Program-made: the position numbers and the translations under genes
In this document: piece after piece, positions 26,619-36,011 of the stretch
Layout: each line of letters starts with the position of its first letter
Position numbering within the stretch: the first letter of the stretch is position 1
Notes under the pieces: generated by a model
Database searches by the model: none
What the model was told of the DNA's origin: nothing
The model's input: the letters and a program-made list of their open reading frames with translations, nothing else
Assembly: GCF_014197915.1 (NCBI RefSeq)
Contig: NZ_JACIGK010000001.1
Coordinates: 295,263-359,262 of the forward strand
Source: Roseospira visakhapatnamensis
Lineage (GTDB): Bacteria > Pseudomonadota > Alphaproteobacteria > Rhodospirillales > Rhodospirillaceae
Reading direction: 5' to 3'
DNA: 64,000 nucleotides

Positions 26619-29600
26619 TCACCCCTCGCCGTCCAGCAGCGCCGCCAGCCGGTCCGCCCGGTCGTTGCGGCGCGAGCGCCACAGGCCCCGGTCCAGCGCC
26701 TCCTGGAAGCGCGCCGCCATCTCGCGCAGCGCGTCCGGGTTGGACCGGCGCAGGAAGGCGAGCACCGCCGGATCCTCCAGGTAGGCGTCGAACAGCAGAT
26801 CGAAATGGTGACCCTTCACGCAATGGGCGGTGGCGGCGAAGGCGAACAGGTAGTCCACAGTGGCGGCCATCTCGAACGCCCCCTTGTAGCCGTGACGCAT
26901 GACCCCGGCGATCCACTTGGGGTTGGCGGCGCGGGCGCGCACCACGCGGGCGATTTCCTCCTCCAGGGTGCGCACGCGGGGCGTATCCGGGCGGCTGTGG
27001 TCGGTGTGATAGACCGCCGGCGTCCGCCCCGACAGCACCCGCGCGGCGGCGGCCATGCCGCCCTCGAACTGGTAATAGTCGTCTGAGTCGAGAAGATCGT
27101 GTTCCCGGTTGTCCTGGTTGTGGATGACGGCGTCCACCCGGGTCAGCCGCTCTTCCAGCAGCCCCCGCGCCTCGGCCCCGGCCGCGCCCGCCCCGTAGGC
27201 GTGTCCGCCCCAGGCCAGCCAGGCGGCGGCCAGATCGGCGTCGGTCTCCCAGCCGCGTTCGTCGATCAGCGCCTGAAGCCCGGCCCCGTAGGCCCCGGGG
27301 CGGGCGCCGAACACGCGGTGGCCGGCCCTGCGGCGGGCGTCATCGGGCGTCAGTCCCTCGCGCTCCAGGCGCGCGGCATCGGCCCTCGCCCGGGCGGCCA
27401 GCGGGTTCATGTCGGCGGCCTCGTCCGCCAGCGCCGCCACCGCGCGCGCCGCCGAGTCCACCAGGTCCACCTGGGCCGGGAAGGCGTCGCGGAAGAAGCC
27501 GGAGATGCGCAGGGTCACGTCCACGCGCGGCCGGTCCAGCAGCGACAGCGGCAGGATCTCGAAGCCCACCACCCGGCCGGTGGCCGGCTCCCAGCGGGGC
27601 TTGGTGCCCAGCAACGCCAGCGCCTGGGCGATGTCGTCGCCACCGGTGCGCATGTTGGCGGTGCCCCAGGCGGATAGCGCCACGGCACGCGGCCAGTCGC
27701 CGTTGTCGCGCACATAGCGCTCGATCAGCAGGGTCGCCGACCGCCATCCCAGGGTCCAGGCCGAGGGCGTGGGAACGGTGCGGCTGTCCACCGAGAAGAA
27801 GTTGCGGCCGGTGGGCAGCACCTCCGGCCGGCCCCGGGTGGGTGCGCCGGACGGACCGGGGGGCACGAAGCGGCCCTCCAGGCCGGTGAGCAGACCGGCG
27901 ACCTCGGCCCCGCCGCAGGCGTCCACCGCCGGGGCCAGCCGGTCGCGGACCTGATCCAGCACCGCGCGGGTGGCGGTCCAGGCGGGATCGGCCTCGGCGT
28001 CCCCGGCCACCAGGGCGCGGGCCAGCGCCTCCAGCCGCTCCACCGTATCGCCGGCGGAGCGCCATCCGCCCTCCCCCCGGTCGGCCAGCACCGCCGGGCG
28101 CGGGCCGGTCCAGGGGCGGCCCAGATCCTCGGTGTCCAGGGGATCGAAGGGCGCGTCCTCGGTGCCCATCATCCCACAATCCTCCGCCAGGGCGCGGATG
28201 AGGGAGGCATCCTCGGCCCCGGTCCCGCGCGGCGGCCGGGCCAGGGCCACCAGCAGGTCGGTGCGCTGGTCGCCCCCGGGGGAAAGGCCGAACACATGCA
28301 GGCCGTCGCGGATCTGCAATTCCTTGAGTTCGCACAGATGGTTGTCCAGCGCCGCCAGGGCCTGGGCCGCCGCCGCGTCGCAGTCCTGGCGGGCCGAGGG
28401 CAGGCCCAGGTCCTCGGCCAGCCCGCTCGTCTCGGCCAGGGACAGGATCTCCGCGCGCAACACCCGCAGGCGGCGCGGATCCACCCCGGCGGCCTCGTGG
28501 TACTCGTCCACCAGCCGCTCCAGGTCGCGCAACGGGCCGTAGGTCTCGGCGCGGGTCAGCGGCGGCGTCAGGTGGTCGACAATGACCGCCTGGGCACGGC
28601 GCTTGGCCTGGGTACCCTCGCCGGGATCGTTGACGATGAAGGGGTACAGGTGGGGCATGGGACCGAAAACGGCCTCGGGCCAGCAATCAGCGGACAATGC
28701 CAGGCTTTTCCCGGGCAGCCACTCCAGCGTGCCGTGCTTGCCCATGTGCACGATGGCCTGGGCGCCGAAGGTCCCACGCAGCCAGACATAGAACGCGATG
28801 TAGCCGTGGGGCGGCACCAGGGCCGGGTCGTGGTAGCTGCTCACTGGATCGATGCCATAGCCGCGCGCCGGCTGCACCCCCACCACCACCCCGCCGAGGG
28901 GCAGCACGGCCAGCGCGAACCCCGCGCGGTCGGGCAGGAAGAACGGATCGTCCTCCGGCCCGCCCCAGCGCTCGGTGACGGCGGTCCGCAGCGTCTCGGG
29001 CAGCCGGGCGAAGGCGGCGCGGTAGTCCGCCAGGGGCAGGACCACCCGGACCTCGCGGCCGGAGCGGGCCTCCAGGGCGTTGGTGGGGCCGGCCCGCAAG
29101 CGGGTCATCAGGGTGTCGCCGTCCGCCGGGCTGTCGGTCACGGCGTAGCCCGCCCCGGCCAGGGCCTTCAGCACGCGCACGGTGCCGGCCGGGGTGTCCA
29201 GGCCCACGCCGTTGCCCAGCCGGCCGTCGCGGTTGGGATAGTTGGCCAGCACCAGGGCCACCCGCCGCCGGGCCACCGGCGCGCGCCGCAGGCGGGTCCA
29301 CCCGCCGCACAGCGCGGCGACGAAGGCCACGCGGTCGGGTTCCGGCACATGGCCGTTGACGTCCACCTGGGCGGCCTCGTCCCAATGGCGCAGGCCCTTG
29401 AAGGACACGGCGCGGGAGAACAGCCGCCCGTCCACCTCGGGCAGGGCGACGGCCATGGCGATATCGCGGGCCATCAGGCCGTGCAGCCCCTGCCGCCACG
29501 CCTCGGCCGTGCCGGCGGCCAGCACCGCCTGGATCACCGGCCCGTCATGCGCGGCGAAGGGACCGCCGCGGGCGCGGCCGGGCGCTGCGACGGCGAAGTT

Positions 29601-30380
29601 GGTCAGGTTGAGGATCAGGTCCGGGCGGTGCTCGGCCAGCAGCGTTTCCAGCAGCCCGGCGGCCACCGGGTCCTTGAGGCTGGTGACATGCAGCGCGGCC
29701 ACCGCCAGGCCCTCGGCCTCCAGGGCATCGCGCAGCGCGTCCACCGGCGCCAGGTCCCCCGACTGGGCCAGGGCGCGGTAGAACACCAGCGCCACCCGGG
29801 GCCGGGTGTCGTCCGCCGCCGGGGCCGGCCCGTGCAGGCCGGCCGGGGGCAGCGGCGCCGGCTCCCGCCAGGTATCGGCGAGGCCGGGCGCGTCGATCAG
29901 GGCGGCGGCGCGGCGCAGGAAGTGTTCGGCGTTGTCCACGCCGCCATGCACCAGGTACTGCCACAGCCGGTGCAGGTCGCCCGCCGCCACCGTCGAGCGG
30001 TCGGCCAGATCCGGATCGGGATGGGAATCCCCGGGCAGCAAGGCGAGACGCGGGCCGCCGGGGGCGCGCGCGGCCTCGGTCAGGCGCTCCACCCCATGCG
30101 GCCAGTAGGCGCGCCCGCCCAGCAGCCGGCCGACCACCAGCCGCGCGTGGCGGATCACCGCGTCGGTGTACAGATCCACCGAGAAGTGATGGCCCAGCCG
30201 GGTGAGGTTGGCCAGCCGCAACGACGGTGCCGCCGGCCCCAGGCGCGCGCGGGCGGCGCTGAGGCAGGCGATTTCCGTATCGGCCGACGTCAGGACGACG
30301 ATGTCGGCGGGGGCCTGGCCCAGGTCCACGGCCTCGGAGCCGTCCGTGACCACGCCGGGCGTGGCGGCGAGAAGATGCAT
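26619..30380 (-). CDS. cobN: Cobaltochelatase subunit CobN
   Basis: The 1253-residue large subunit of the aerobic cobalt chelatase, which inserts Co2+ into hydrogenobyrinic acid a,c-diamide with CobS and CobT. It is full length for the family (about 1250-1280 residues). Recognisable parts are ALVFYRALAQSGDLAPVDAL, VVLANYPNRDGRLGNGVGLDTP, HMGKHGTLEWLPGKSLALS (chelatase core), NFFSVDSRTVPTPSAWTLG and HRVFGARPGAYGAGLQ...HGYKGAFEMAATVDYLFAF at the C-terminus. No other cobalamin gene (cobW, cobS, cobT) is adjacent, and the 67-nt spacer to the next upstream gene is too short for a cobalamin riboswitch. Confidence 0.96.
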   Translation of the reverse strand: MHLLAATPGVVTDGSEAVDLGQAPADIVVLTSADTEIACLSAARARLGPAAPSLRLANLTRLGHHFSVDLYTDAVIRHARLVVGRLLGGRAYWPHGVERLTEAARAPGGPRLALLPGDSHPDPDLADRSTVAAGDLHRLWQYLVHGGVDNAEHFLRRAAALIDAPGLADTWREPAPLPPAGLHGPAPAADDTRPRVALVFYRALAQSGDLAPVDALRDALEAEGLAVAALHVTSLKDPVAAGLLETLLAEHRPDLILNLTNFAVAAPGRARGGPFAAHDGPVIQAVLAAGTAEAWRQGLHGLMARDIAMAVALPEVDGRLFSRAVSFKGLRHWDEAAQVDVNGHVPEPDRVAFVAALCGGWTRLRRAPVARRRVALVLANYPNRDGRLGNGVGLDTPAGTVRVLKALAGAGYAVTDSPADGDTLMTRLRAGPTNALEARSGREVRVVLPLADYRAAFARLPETLRTAVTERWGGPEDDPFFLPDRAGFALAVLPLGGVVVGVQPARGYGIDPVSSYHDPALVPPHGYIAFYVWLRGTFGAQAIVHMGKHGTLEWLPGKSLALSADCWPEAVFGPMPHLYPFIVNDPGEGTQAKRRAQAVIVDHLTPPLTRAETYGPLRDLERLVDEYHEAAGVDPRRLRVLRAEILSLAETSGLAEDLGLPSARQDCDAAAAQALAALDNHLCELKELQIRDGLHVFGLSPGGDQRTDLLVALARPPRGTGAEDASLIRALAEDCGMMGTEDAPFDPLDTEDLGRPWTGPRPAVLADRGEGGWRSAGDTVERLEALARALVAGDAEADPAWTATRAVLDQVRDRLAPAVDACGGAEVAGLLTGLEGRFVPPGPSGAPTRGRPEVLPTGRNFFSVDSRTVPTPSAWTLGWRSATLLIERYVRDNGDWPRAVALSAWGTANMRTGGDDIAQALALLGTKPRWEPATGRVVGFEILPLSLLDRPRVDVTLRISGFFRDAFPAQVDLVDSAARAVAALADEAADMNPLAARARADAARLEREGLTPDDARRRAGHRVFGARPGAYGAGLQALIDERGWETDADLAAAWLAWGGHAYGAGAAGAEARGLLEERLTRVDAVIHNQDNREHDLLDSDDYYQFEGGMAAAARVLSGRTPAVYHTDHSRPDTPRVRTLEEEIARVVRARAANPKWIAGVMRHGYKGAFEMAATVDYLFAFAATAHCVKGHHFDLLFDAYLEDPAVLAFLRRSNPDALREMAARFQEALDRGLWRSRRNDRADRLAALLDGEG

Positions 30381-30447
30381 GTGGAATCCCGGAAAGCGTA
30401 CAAACAGACCAAGGCAGTCCAGGAGATATGGGGAGCCCTCCCGATCT

Positions 30448-32364
30448 TCAGAACCCGTGCGCCACCAGCGCCTCGACAGCCATCCGCCGGGCCTCGGCCT
30501 TCAGGCCGACGCGGCGCAGCGCCGGCAGCACCGCCCCCAGGGTCTCCAGCGACGCCCCCCCCGGGCCGTCGGGTCCCAGCGCCAGCAGCACATTGGCCAC
30601 CACGGCGCCCACCTGGCCGGCCTCGGCCGCCACCGCCAGGGCCGCCAGCCGGTCGGGATCATGATGGCCGCCGTCCATGGTGACCACCTCGAAGAACACC
30701 CGGTTGGTGCGCACCGGCAGCCAATGGGCCTCGGTCACCGGCGCGCCCAGGGCCTCCAGCACCCGCAACAACAGGACATGCGCGCGGTCCAGGGTCCGGC
30801 TCGCGTCGGCGCCCTCGCCCAGGCGCGCGGCCCGGGCCTGCCGCCAGAGGATCAACTGGTCGGTGGGCAGCGGACCGTCCAGCGCGGCGTCGGCCACGCG
30901 CGCCAGCGGCCACAGCAGCGCGGCGGCATCCTCGGCGTCGGTGTCGGTCCGCCCCTGGCGGCGCAGGTCGGCCAGCCACACCCGCCCGGCCTCGACGGAT
31001 CCGGCCGTGTACAGCGCCCGCCCGGCGGGCACGCCCAGGAACACGGGCACGGCGGGCAGCACCGGCACGCGGCGAATCAGCGGCGCGTACAGGCGGGCAT
31101 GAACCGGATAGAGCGCCGGATGCCGCTCGCGCACCGTTTCCAGGGGATGCAACAGGTCCTCCGCCAGGCGCGCCGGATCGGTCTCGCGGAACAGGATGGC
31201 ATGGGCCAGGGCACGGTCGAGCGACCGGTCGCCCAGCACGACCTGGGAGACCGGGGTTTGCAGGTCGCGCGGATCCACGGGCAGGCGCGCCCACAGGTCT
31301 CCCAGGGTCTCGACGGAAAGGGTCCCCAGGCTGGCCGCGCGCTCCGCCGCCGCCGCCAGCACCTCGGCCGGGCCGGTGCCGGCCAGCGCCAGGGTGCGGG
31401 CGGTCCAGGGGTCGTCATCGCGCAGGCCGTCGGCGGGCGCGCTGACGCCCTCGGCCCGGCGCAACAGGCGATAGGTCACCACCGAGGCCCCGGCCAGGCT
31501 GTCCGGCGGCGGGCTGTCGAGCCCCGCCAGACGCTCGGCCAGACGGAAGAACGCATCGTCGGCGGTCCCGCCCATCTCGCGCAGCACGGCCAGCCCCAGC
31601 ATCGCCTGATCGGCCTTCCCCGCCAGCAGCGCGCAATGCACCGCCGCCTGCTGCCACAGGGCCGCGGCATGACCGGCCCCCACCTTCGCGGCCAGGGCGC
31701 AGGCCGGCTGGTCGCGCGCCTCCAGCAGCAGCGCCCGCAGCCGCGCCCGGTCCAGCGCCTCGTCGCGCATGGCCGGCGGTACCGGGTCGGTCAGCGCCAG
31801 CACCGCGTCGGCCGGCGCCCCCAGGCGGTCGAGCACCGCCACCCGTGCCCGCAACAGATCCAGGACCGCCGCCTGCGTGGCGCCGGGGGCCATCTGTTCG
31901 GTCAGCAGCAGGCGCCGCCGCAGGTCGGCGACCACCGGCGACGATCCGCCCACCGGCAGCGTGGCCACCAGGCCCACGGCCTGATTGAGGGGCGTGCCCA
32001 CCCAGGGCTCGGCGGGCAGACCGCCGGGCCCGATCCGCACCGCGCCCAGCGTGATCGGCACGCTGGCCGGACCCGCCGACGCCGGGGCGCCGTCCCCGGG
32101 AATCCCGCGTTCCGAGTCGCTCAGGCCGCCGGGCGGGGGCGCGATCTCGCGGGCCGGACCGAGCGGCGGCGGCGCGCCACCGCCGGTTCCGGTGTCGACT
32201 CCAGGTCCGGACGACGCCCCGGGCAACAGCGGCAGGGGCCGCCCCTGGGCGGCCGCGATCCCGGGCGCGAGTCCGAGTACGGCCAGCACGGCCAGCGCCA
32301 CGACCGCCCGGGCCGCGGCGCCAACACGCGCCCGAGACTCAGGCCACGGCCTAGAATCGGTCAT
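30448..32364 (-). CDS. Secreted alpha-helical-repeat protein of unknown function
   Basis: A 638-residue exported protein. A signal peptide (hydrophobic residues about 19-39, ending GIAAA-QG) precedes a Pro/Gly-rich linker of about 80 residues. The rest is Ala/Leu/Arg-rich, predicted almost entirely helical, and repeated helix pairs (ALLLEARDQPACALAAKVGAGHAAALW, LRRVGLKAEARRMAVEALVAHGF at the very end) suggest a TPR/SEL1-like solenoid. I do not recognise the family. It overlaps the upstream small membrane-protein gene by 14 bp, lies 67 bp before cobN and is divergent from aroK. A periplasmic scaffold or assembly role is only a guess. Confidence 0.75.
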   Translation of the reverse strand: MTDSRPWPESRARVGAAARAVVALAVLAVLGLAPGIAAAQGRPLPLLPGASSGPGVDTGTGGGAPPPLGPAREIAPPPGGLSDSERGIPGDGAPASAGPASVPITLGAVRIGPGGLPAEPWVGTPLNQAVGLVATLPVGGSSPVVADLRRRLLLTEQMAPGATQAAVLDLLRARVAVLDRLGAPADAVLALTDPVPPAMRDEALDRARLRALLLEARDQPACALAAKVGAGHAAALWQQAAVHCALLAGKADQAMLGLAVLREMGGTADDAFFRLAERLAGLDSPPPDSLAGASVVTYRLLRRAEGVSAPADGLRDDDPWTARTLALAGTGPAEVLAAAAERAASLGTLSVETLGDLWARLPVDPRDLQTPVSQVVLGDRSLDRALAHAILFRETDPARLAEDLLHPLETVRERHPALYPVHARLYAPLIRRVPVLPAVPVFLGVPAGRALYTAGSVEAGRVWLADLRRQGRTDTDAEDAAALLWPLARVADAALDGPLPTDQLILWRQARAARLGEGADASRTLDRAHVLLLRVLEALGAPVTEAHWLPVRTNRVFFEVVTMDGGHHDPDRLAALAVAAEAGQVGAVVANVLLALGPDGPGGASLETLGAVLPALRRVGLKAEARRMAVEALVAHGF

Positions 32365-32521
32365 TCGGAATCACCTTCTCCACCGACCGGGTGGGCGGCT
32401 TGATGTCCCACGTGGCCAGGACCACCCCGCCGGCCACGAGCAGGCCGACGACCACCAGCCCGACCGCCTTGGCCAGGACGCTGGAGGAGTCGTCGCGGGC
32501 GATACGACTGCGCCGTTTCAC
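32351..32521 (-). CDS. 56-residue single-span membrane protein
   Basis: A small gene starting with GTG at 32521, preceded by GGGGAG 9 nt upstream. The product begins with a basic cytoplasmic head (KRRSRIARDD), has one clear membrane segment (AVGLVVVGLLVAGGVVLATW, about residues 19-38) and a short periplasmic tail ending KVIPNDRF. Its stop lies inside the start of the 638-residue secreted protein, a 14-bp overlap, so the two are probably co-translated and may act together at the membrane. A longer in-frame extension to 32737 has no ribosome site and no family look. Function unknown. Confidence 0.6.
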   Translation of the reverse strand: MKRRSRIARDDSSSVLAKAVGLVVVGLLVAGGVVLATWDIKPPTRSVEKVIPNDRF

Positions 32522-32821
32522 AGCGTTGGTCTCCCCGTTCGTGCGCGCGGGCCGCGTCGGCGCGGCGGGACCGGCAGAGGCTGGACTCGCCCAGACGGGC
32601 GGTCTACACAGCCTCGGGCAGGAATCCGCATGGCGCGACCCGCGACTCCGCGAGGGTTTCGTGCTAGGACCAGCGGTCGACACGGTGACCGCGAAGGACC
32701 GATTCGGGGTTCCCCGGAGAAAACTGGATCCGATCATTCACAGACCCGTGACAGACCCAAAAACAACCCCTGGGGACGGCCGATGACGGACCCTCATCGG
32801 CCCTGTGTATAAGGTTCGTTG
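32522..32821. other. Divergent region, small membrane protein / aroK
   Basis: 300 bp between divergent transcription units. The 3' third (32700-32821) is less GC-rich and holds TATAAG at 32810-32815, a possible -10 element only a few bases upstream of aroK, which would give a near-leaderless transcript. No clear matching -35 was seen. Confidence 0.35.
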
Positions 32822-33484
32822 ATGGCAACCGCGAGGCAGTGTAGAGACCCGTCGGCGCCGACGCAACGCGCGCCGGCGCCCGCCGGCATCCCGCCCCGCA
32901 CGGTGGTTCTGGTGGGGCTGATGGGCGCCGGCAAAAGCTGTGTCGGCCGTCGCATGGCCGCGCGCCTGGGCTGGCCCTTCGTGGATGCCGACGACGAGAT
33001 CGTCAAGGCCGCCGGCCTGTGCGTGGCGGACATCTTCTCCCTCTATGGCGAGACGGCGTTTCGCGACTGCGAGCGCAAGGTCATGGCCCGGCTGCTGGAC
33101 GGCCCGCCCCACGTGCTGGCGGCCGGGGGCGGGGCCTTCATGGACGACCGCACCCGGGCGCTCATCCGGGCGCGGGCCACCTCGGTCTGGCTGCGCGCCG
33201 ACCTGGAGATCCTGGTCGCCCGCACCGCCGGGCGCACGCACCGGCCGCTGCTGAACACCGGCGACCCGCGCGAGACCCTGCGCGCGCTGATGGAGCGCCG
33301 CTACCCGGTCTACGCCCTGGCCGACCTGACGGTGACCACCGGCCCGGACTCCGCCGACCACACCGCCAACCAGGTGCTGGCGGCGGTGGCCTCGGGCGGG
33401 CCCGACGGCGCCGGCCCTCCGACGGACGGCGGCCAGGCGATGGACACCGGCCGCGACGACAGCCAGGACACCCAGACACCATGA
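32822..33484 (+). CDS. aroK: Shikimate kinase
   Basis: A 220-residue kinase that phosphorylates shikimate at O3 with ATP in the chorismate pathway. Walker A is [19 protein letters not shown] carries the shikimate-binding aspartate; FRDCERKV and [10 protein letters not shown] are the substrate-binding Arg and Gly-Gly-Gly loop; RTHRPLL is the lid. The first 25 residues are an unconserved leader and the last 30 are low complexity. The start is ATG at 32822. Its stop overlaps aroB by 4 bp (ATGA), the common aroKB order. Confidence 0.95.
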   Translation: MATARQCRDPSAPTQRAPAPAGIPPRTVVLVGLMGAGKSCVGRRMAARLGWPFVDADDEIVKAAGLCVADIFSLYGETAFRDCERKVMARLLDGPPHVLAAGGGAFMDDRTRALIRARATSVWLRADLEILVARTAGRTHRPLLNTGDPRETLRALMERRYPVYALADLTVTTGPDSADHTANQVLAAVASGGPDGAGPPTDGGQAMDTGRDDSQDTQTP

Positions 33485-34620
33485 CACCCCCGGACAGCGC
33501 CGCCCCCCCGCCCTCCGATCCCCTCACCGTCTCCGTGGAGCTGGGCGCGCGCGCCTATCCCATCCACATCGGCGCCGGCCTGCTGGCGCGCGCCGGGGCC
33601 CTGATCCGCGCCCGCCTGCCCAGGGCGACCCGGGCCTTCGTGGTCAGCGACGCCACCGTCGCGCCGCTCTACCTGGACCAGACGCGGGCGAGCCTCGCCG
33701 CGGCCGGCCTGGCCGCCGCCGACCACGTGATCCCGGCCGGCGAGGCGAGCAAGAGCCTGGAGCACCTGGGCGCGATGATCGAGGCGATGCTCGGTCACGG
33801 CATGGAGCGCGGCACCCCGGTGATCGCCCTGGGCGGCGGCGTGGTGGGCGACCTGGCCGGCCTCGCCGCCGCCGTGGCCCTGCGGGGCGTGCCGCTGGTG
33901 CAGATCCCGACCACCCTGCTGTCCCAGGTGGACAGCAGCGTCGGCGGCAAGACCGCCGTCAACAGCGCTCACGGCAAGAACTTGATCGGCGCCTTCCACC
34001 AACCGGTGCTGGTGCTGGCCGACACCGACACCCTGGATACCCTGCCGCGCCGCGACCTGCTGGCCGGGTACGCGGAAACGGTCAAGTATGGCCTGATCGG
34101 CGACGCCCCCTTCTGGGACTGGCTGGAGGGGAACGGCCCCGCCCTGCTGGACGGCGACGCCGGCTTGCGCGCCGAGGCCATCGCCGTGAGCTGCCGCGCC
34201 AAGGCCGCCGTGGTGGCCGCCGACGAACGCGAGGCCGGGCAACGCGCGCTCCTCAACCTGGGCCACACCTTCGGCCATGCCCTGGAGGCCGAGGCCGGCT
34301 ACGGCGACGCCCTGCTGCATGGCGAGGGCGTGGCCATCGGCATGGTCATGGCTTTCGAGCTGTCGCACCGCCTGGGCCTGTGCCCGGGCCAGGACCTGGA
34401 GCGGGTGCGCCGCCACCTGGACGCCGTGGGTCTGCCGACCCGCCCCGACCCGGCGCGGACCTGGGACGTGGACCGGCTGATCGGTCACATGGCCAAGGAC
34501 AAGAAGGTGGAGGGCGGCCGCGTCACCTTCGTGCTGGCGCGCGGCATCGGGCGCGCGCATCTTCAACGGGATGTGTCCGCCGACGCGGTGCGGGACACCC
34601 TGTCCGCCTGCCTCGCGTGA
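33481..34620 (+). CDS. aroB: 3-dehydroquinate synthase
   Basis: A 379-residue NAD- and metal-dependent enzyme converting DAHP to 3-dehydroquinate, the second step of the shikimate pathway. The NAD site is [34 protein letters not shown] is the family signature; metal-binding residues are in the ETVKYGLI glutamate, [12 protein letters not shown] (histidines) and [11 protein letters not shown]. Start overlaps the aroK stop. Length is standard. Confidence 0.97.
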   Translation: MTPPDSAAPPPSDPLTVSVELGARAYPIHIGAGLLARAGALIRARLPRATRAFVVSDATVAPLYLDQTRASLAAAGLAAADHVIPAGEASKSLEHLGAMIEAMLGHGMERGTPVIALGGGVVGDLAGLAAAVALRGVPLVQIPTTLLSQVDSSVGGKTAVNSAHGKNLIGAFHQPVLVLADTDTLDTLPRRDLLAGYAETVKYGLIGDAPFWDWLEGNGPALLDGDAGLRAEAIAVSCRAKAAVVAADEREAGQRALLNLGHTFGHALEAEAGYGDALLHGEGVAIGMVMAFELSHRLGLCPGQDLERVRRHLDAVGLPTRPDPARTWDVDRLIGHMAKDKKVEGGRVTFVLARGIGRAHLQRDVSADAVRDTLSACLA

Positions 34621-34676
34621 CCGCCCGTCCCGGCGTTCGCCATCTTTCCTGACTCCCCGCTCAAGACCCAACGGCC

Positions 34677-35969
34677 ATGATCGAAACACTCGTCGCCATC
34701 CTGTTCCTGCTGGTCCTGTCGGGCCTGTTTTCGGGCTCGGAAACCGCGCTGACGGCCGCCTCGCGCCCCTTGATGCTGGAACTGGAGAAGAGCGGCAACA
34801 GCCGCGCCCGCATCGTCAACACGGTGCTGAAAACCCGCGAGCAGTTGATCGGCACCATTCTTCTCGGCAACAACCTGGTCAACATCCTGGCCTCGTCGCT
34901 GGCCACCAGCGTGATGATCACCGCCTTTGGCGAGACCGGCGTGGTTTACGCCACCATGGTCATGACGCTGCTGGTGCTGATCTTCGCCGAGATCCTGCCC
35001 AAGACCTATGCGCTCACCCACACCAACACCATGGCGTTGGCGGTGGCGCCGATCATGCGCGCGCTGACCTTTGTGTTCTGGCCGGTCACGCGCGTTATTC
35101 AGGGCCTGGTGCAGGTCATGCTGAAGCTGTTCAAGGCCGATGCCGGGCAGGAGAAGTCCGCCGCCACGGCGCTCGCCGAACTGCGCGGCGCCATCGAGTT
35201 TCATACCGCCGAGGCCGACGGCCCCGGCCCCAGCGGCCAGACCGTGCGCCGCGAGCGCGCCATGCTCAAGAGCGTGCTGGATCTGGCCGACGTGGAGGTC
35301 GGCGAGATCATGGTGCACCGCTCCAGACTGGTGATGATCGACGCCAACCTGCCGGCCTCGGAAATCGTCGAGCAGGTGCTGAACAGCGCCTACACGCGCA
35401 TCCCCCTGTGGCGCGACCGCATGGACAACATCATCGGCGTCCTGCACGTCAAGGCGCTGCTGCGGGCGGTCCAGGCCCACACCGGCAGCCTGGACGACCT
35501 CAACGTGGTGAGCCTGGCGGCGCCCCCCTGGTTCATCCCGGACACCACCACCCTGCTGCACCAGCTTCAGGCGTTTCGCGAGCGGCGAGAGCACTTCACG
35601 CTGGTGGTCGACGAGTACGGCACCATCATGGGGGTGGTGACGCTGGAGGATATCCTGGAAGAGATCGTCGGCGAGATCAGCGACGAGCACGACGTGCAGA
35701 TCCAGGGCGTGCGGCCGCTGGGCGACGGCGCCTTCATGGTCGCCGGGGACGTCACCATCCGCGACCTCAACCGCGAGTTCGAATGGGCGCTGCCCGACGA
35801 CGTCGCCAACACGCTGGCCGGGTTGATCCTGCACGAGGCCCGGCGCATTCCCGAACAGGGCCAGGTGTTCCTGTTCCACGGCTTCCGCTTCGAGGTGGTC
35901 AAGCGGGTGCGCAACCGCCTGACCTCGATCCGGGTCGCGCCCCCGGCGCGCGAGCCGGAGGCGGGGTGA
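34677..35969 (+). CDS. HlyC/CorC-type (CNNM) membrane transporter with CBS pair
   Basis: A 430-residue protein of the CorC/CNNM family linked to Mg2+/Co2+ efflux. An N-terminal DUF21 domain with about four membrane spans (LVAILFLLVLSGLFSGSETALTAASRP, then three more up to about residue 140) is followed by two CBS domains (VGEIMVHRSRLVMIDAN...; LQAFRERREHFTLVVDEYGTIMGVVTLEDILEEIVGEI) and a C-terminal CorC_HlyC domain. The GSETALTA motif is conserved in the ion site. It starts 56 bp after aroB and may share its transcript. Confidence 0.92.
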   Translation: MIETLVAILFLLVLSGLFSGSETALTAASRPLMLELEKSGNSRARIVNTVLKTREQLIGTILLGNNLVNILASSLATSVMITAFGETGVVYATMVMTLLVLIFAEILPKTYALTHTNTMALAVAPIMRALTFVFWPVTRVIQGLVQVMLKLFKADAGQEKSAATALAELRGAIEFHTAEADGPGPSGQTVRRERAMLKSVLDLADVEVGEIMVHRSRLVMIDANLPASEIVEQVLNSAYTRIPLWRDRMDNIIGVLHVKALLRAVQAHTGSLDDLNVVSLAAPPWFIPDTTTLLHQLQAFRERREHFTLVVDEYGTIMGVVTLEDILEEIVGEISDEHDVQIQGVRPLGDGAFMVAGDVTIRDLNREFEWALPDDVANTLAGLILHEARRIPEQGQVFLFHGFRFEVVKRVRNRLTSIRVAPPAREPEAG

Positions 35970-36011
35970 GGCACCCGCCGGGCGGTGCAGGCGTGTCGTC
36001 CGCCCCTCGTC

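Noticed and set aside
30381..30447. Cobalamin riboswitch before cobN
   Set aside because: The spacer is only 67 nt, too short, and no B12-box-like sequence was seen.
28296..30683. 795-residue open frame antisense to cobN
   Set aside because: No domain and no ribosome site; the cobN frame is intact and fully conserved.
35971..35988. GCACCCGCCGGGCGGTGC as a terminator between corC and djlA
   Set aside because: The arms pair only with a bulge and leave no room for a loop.
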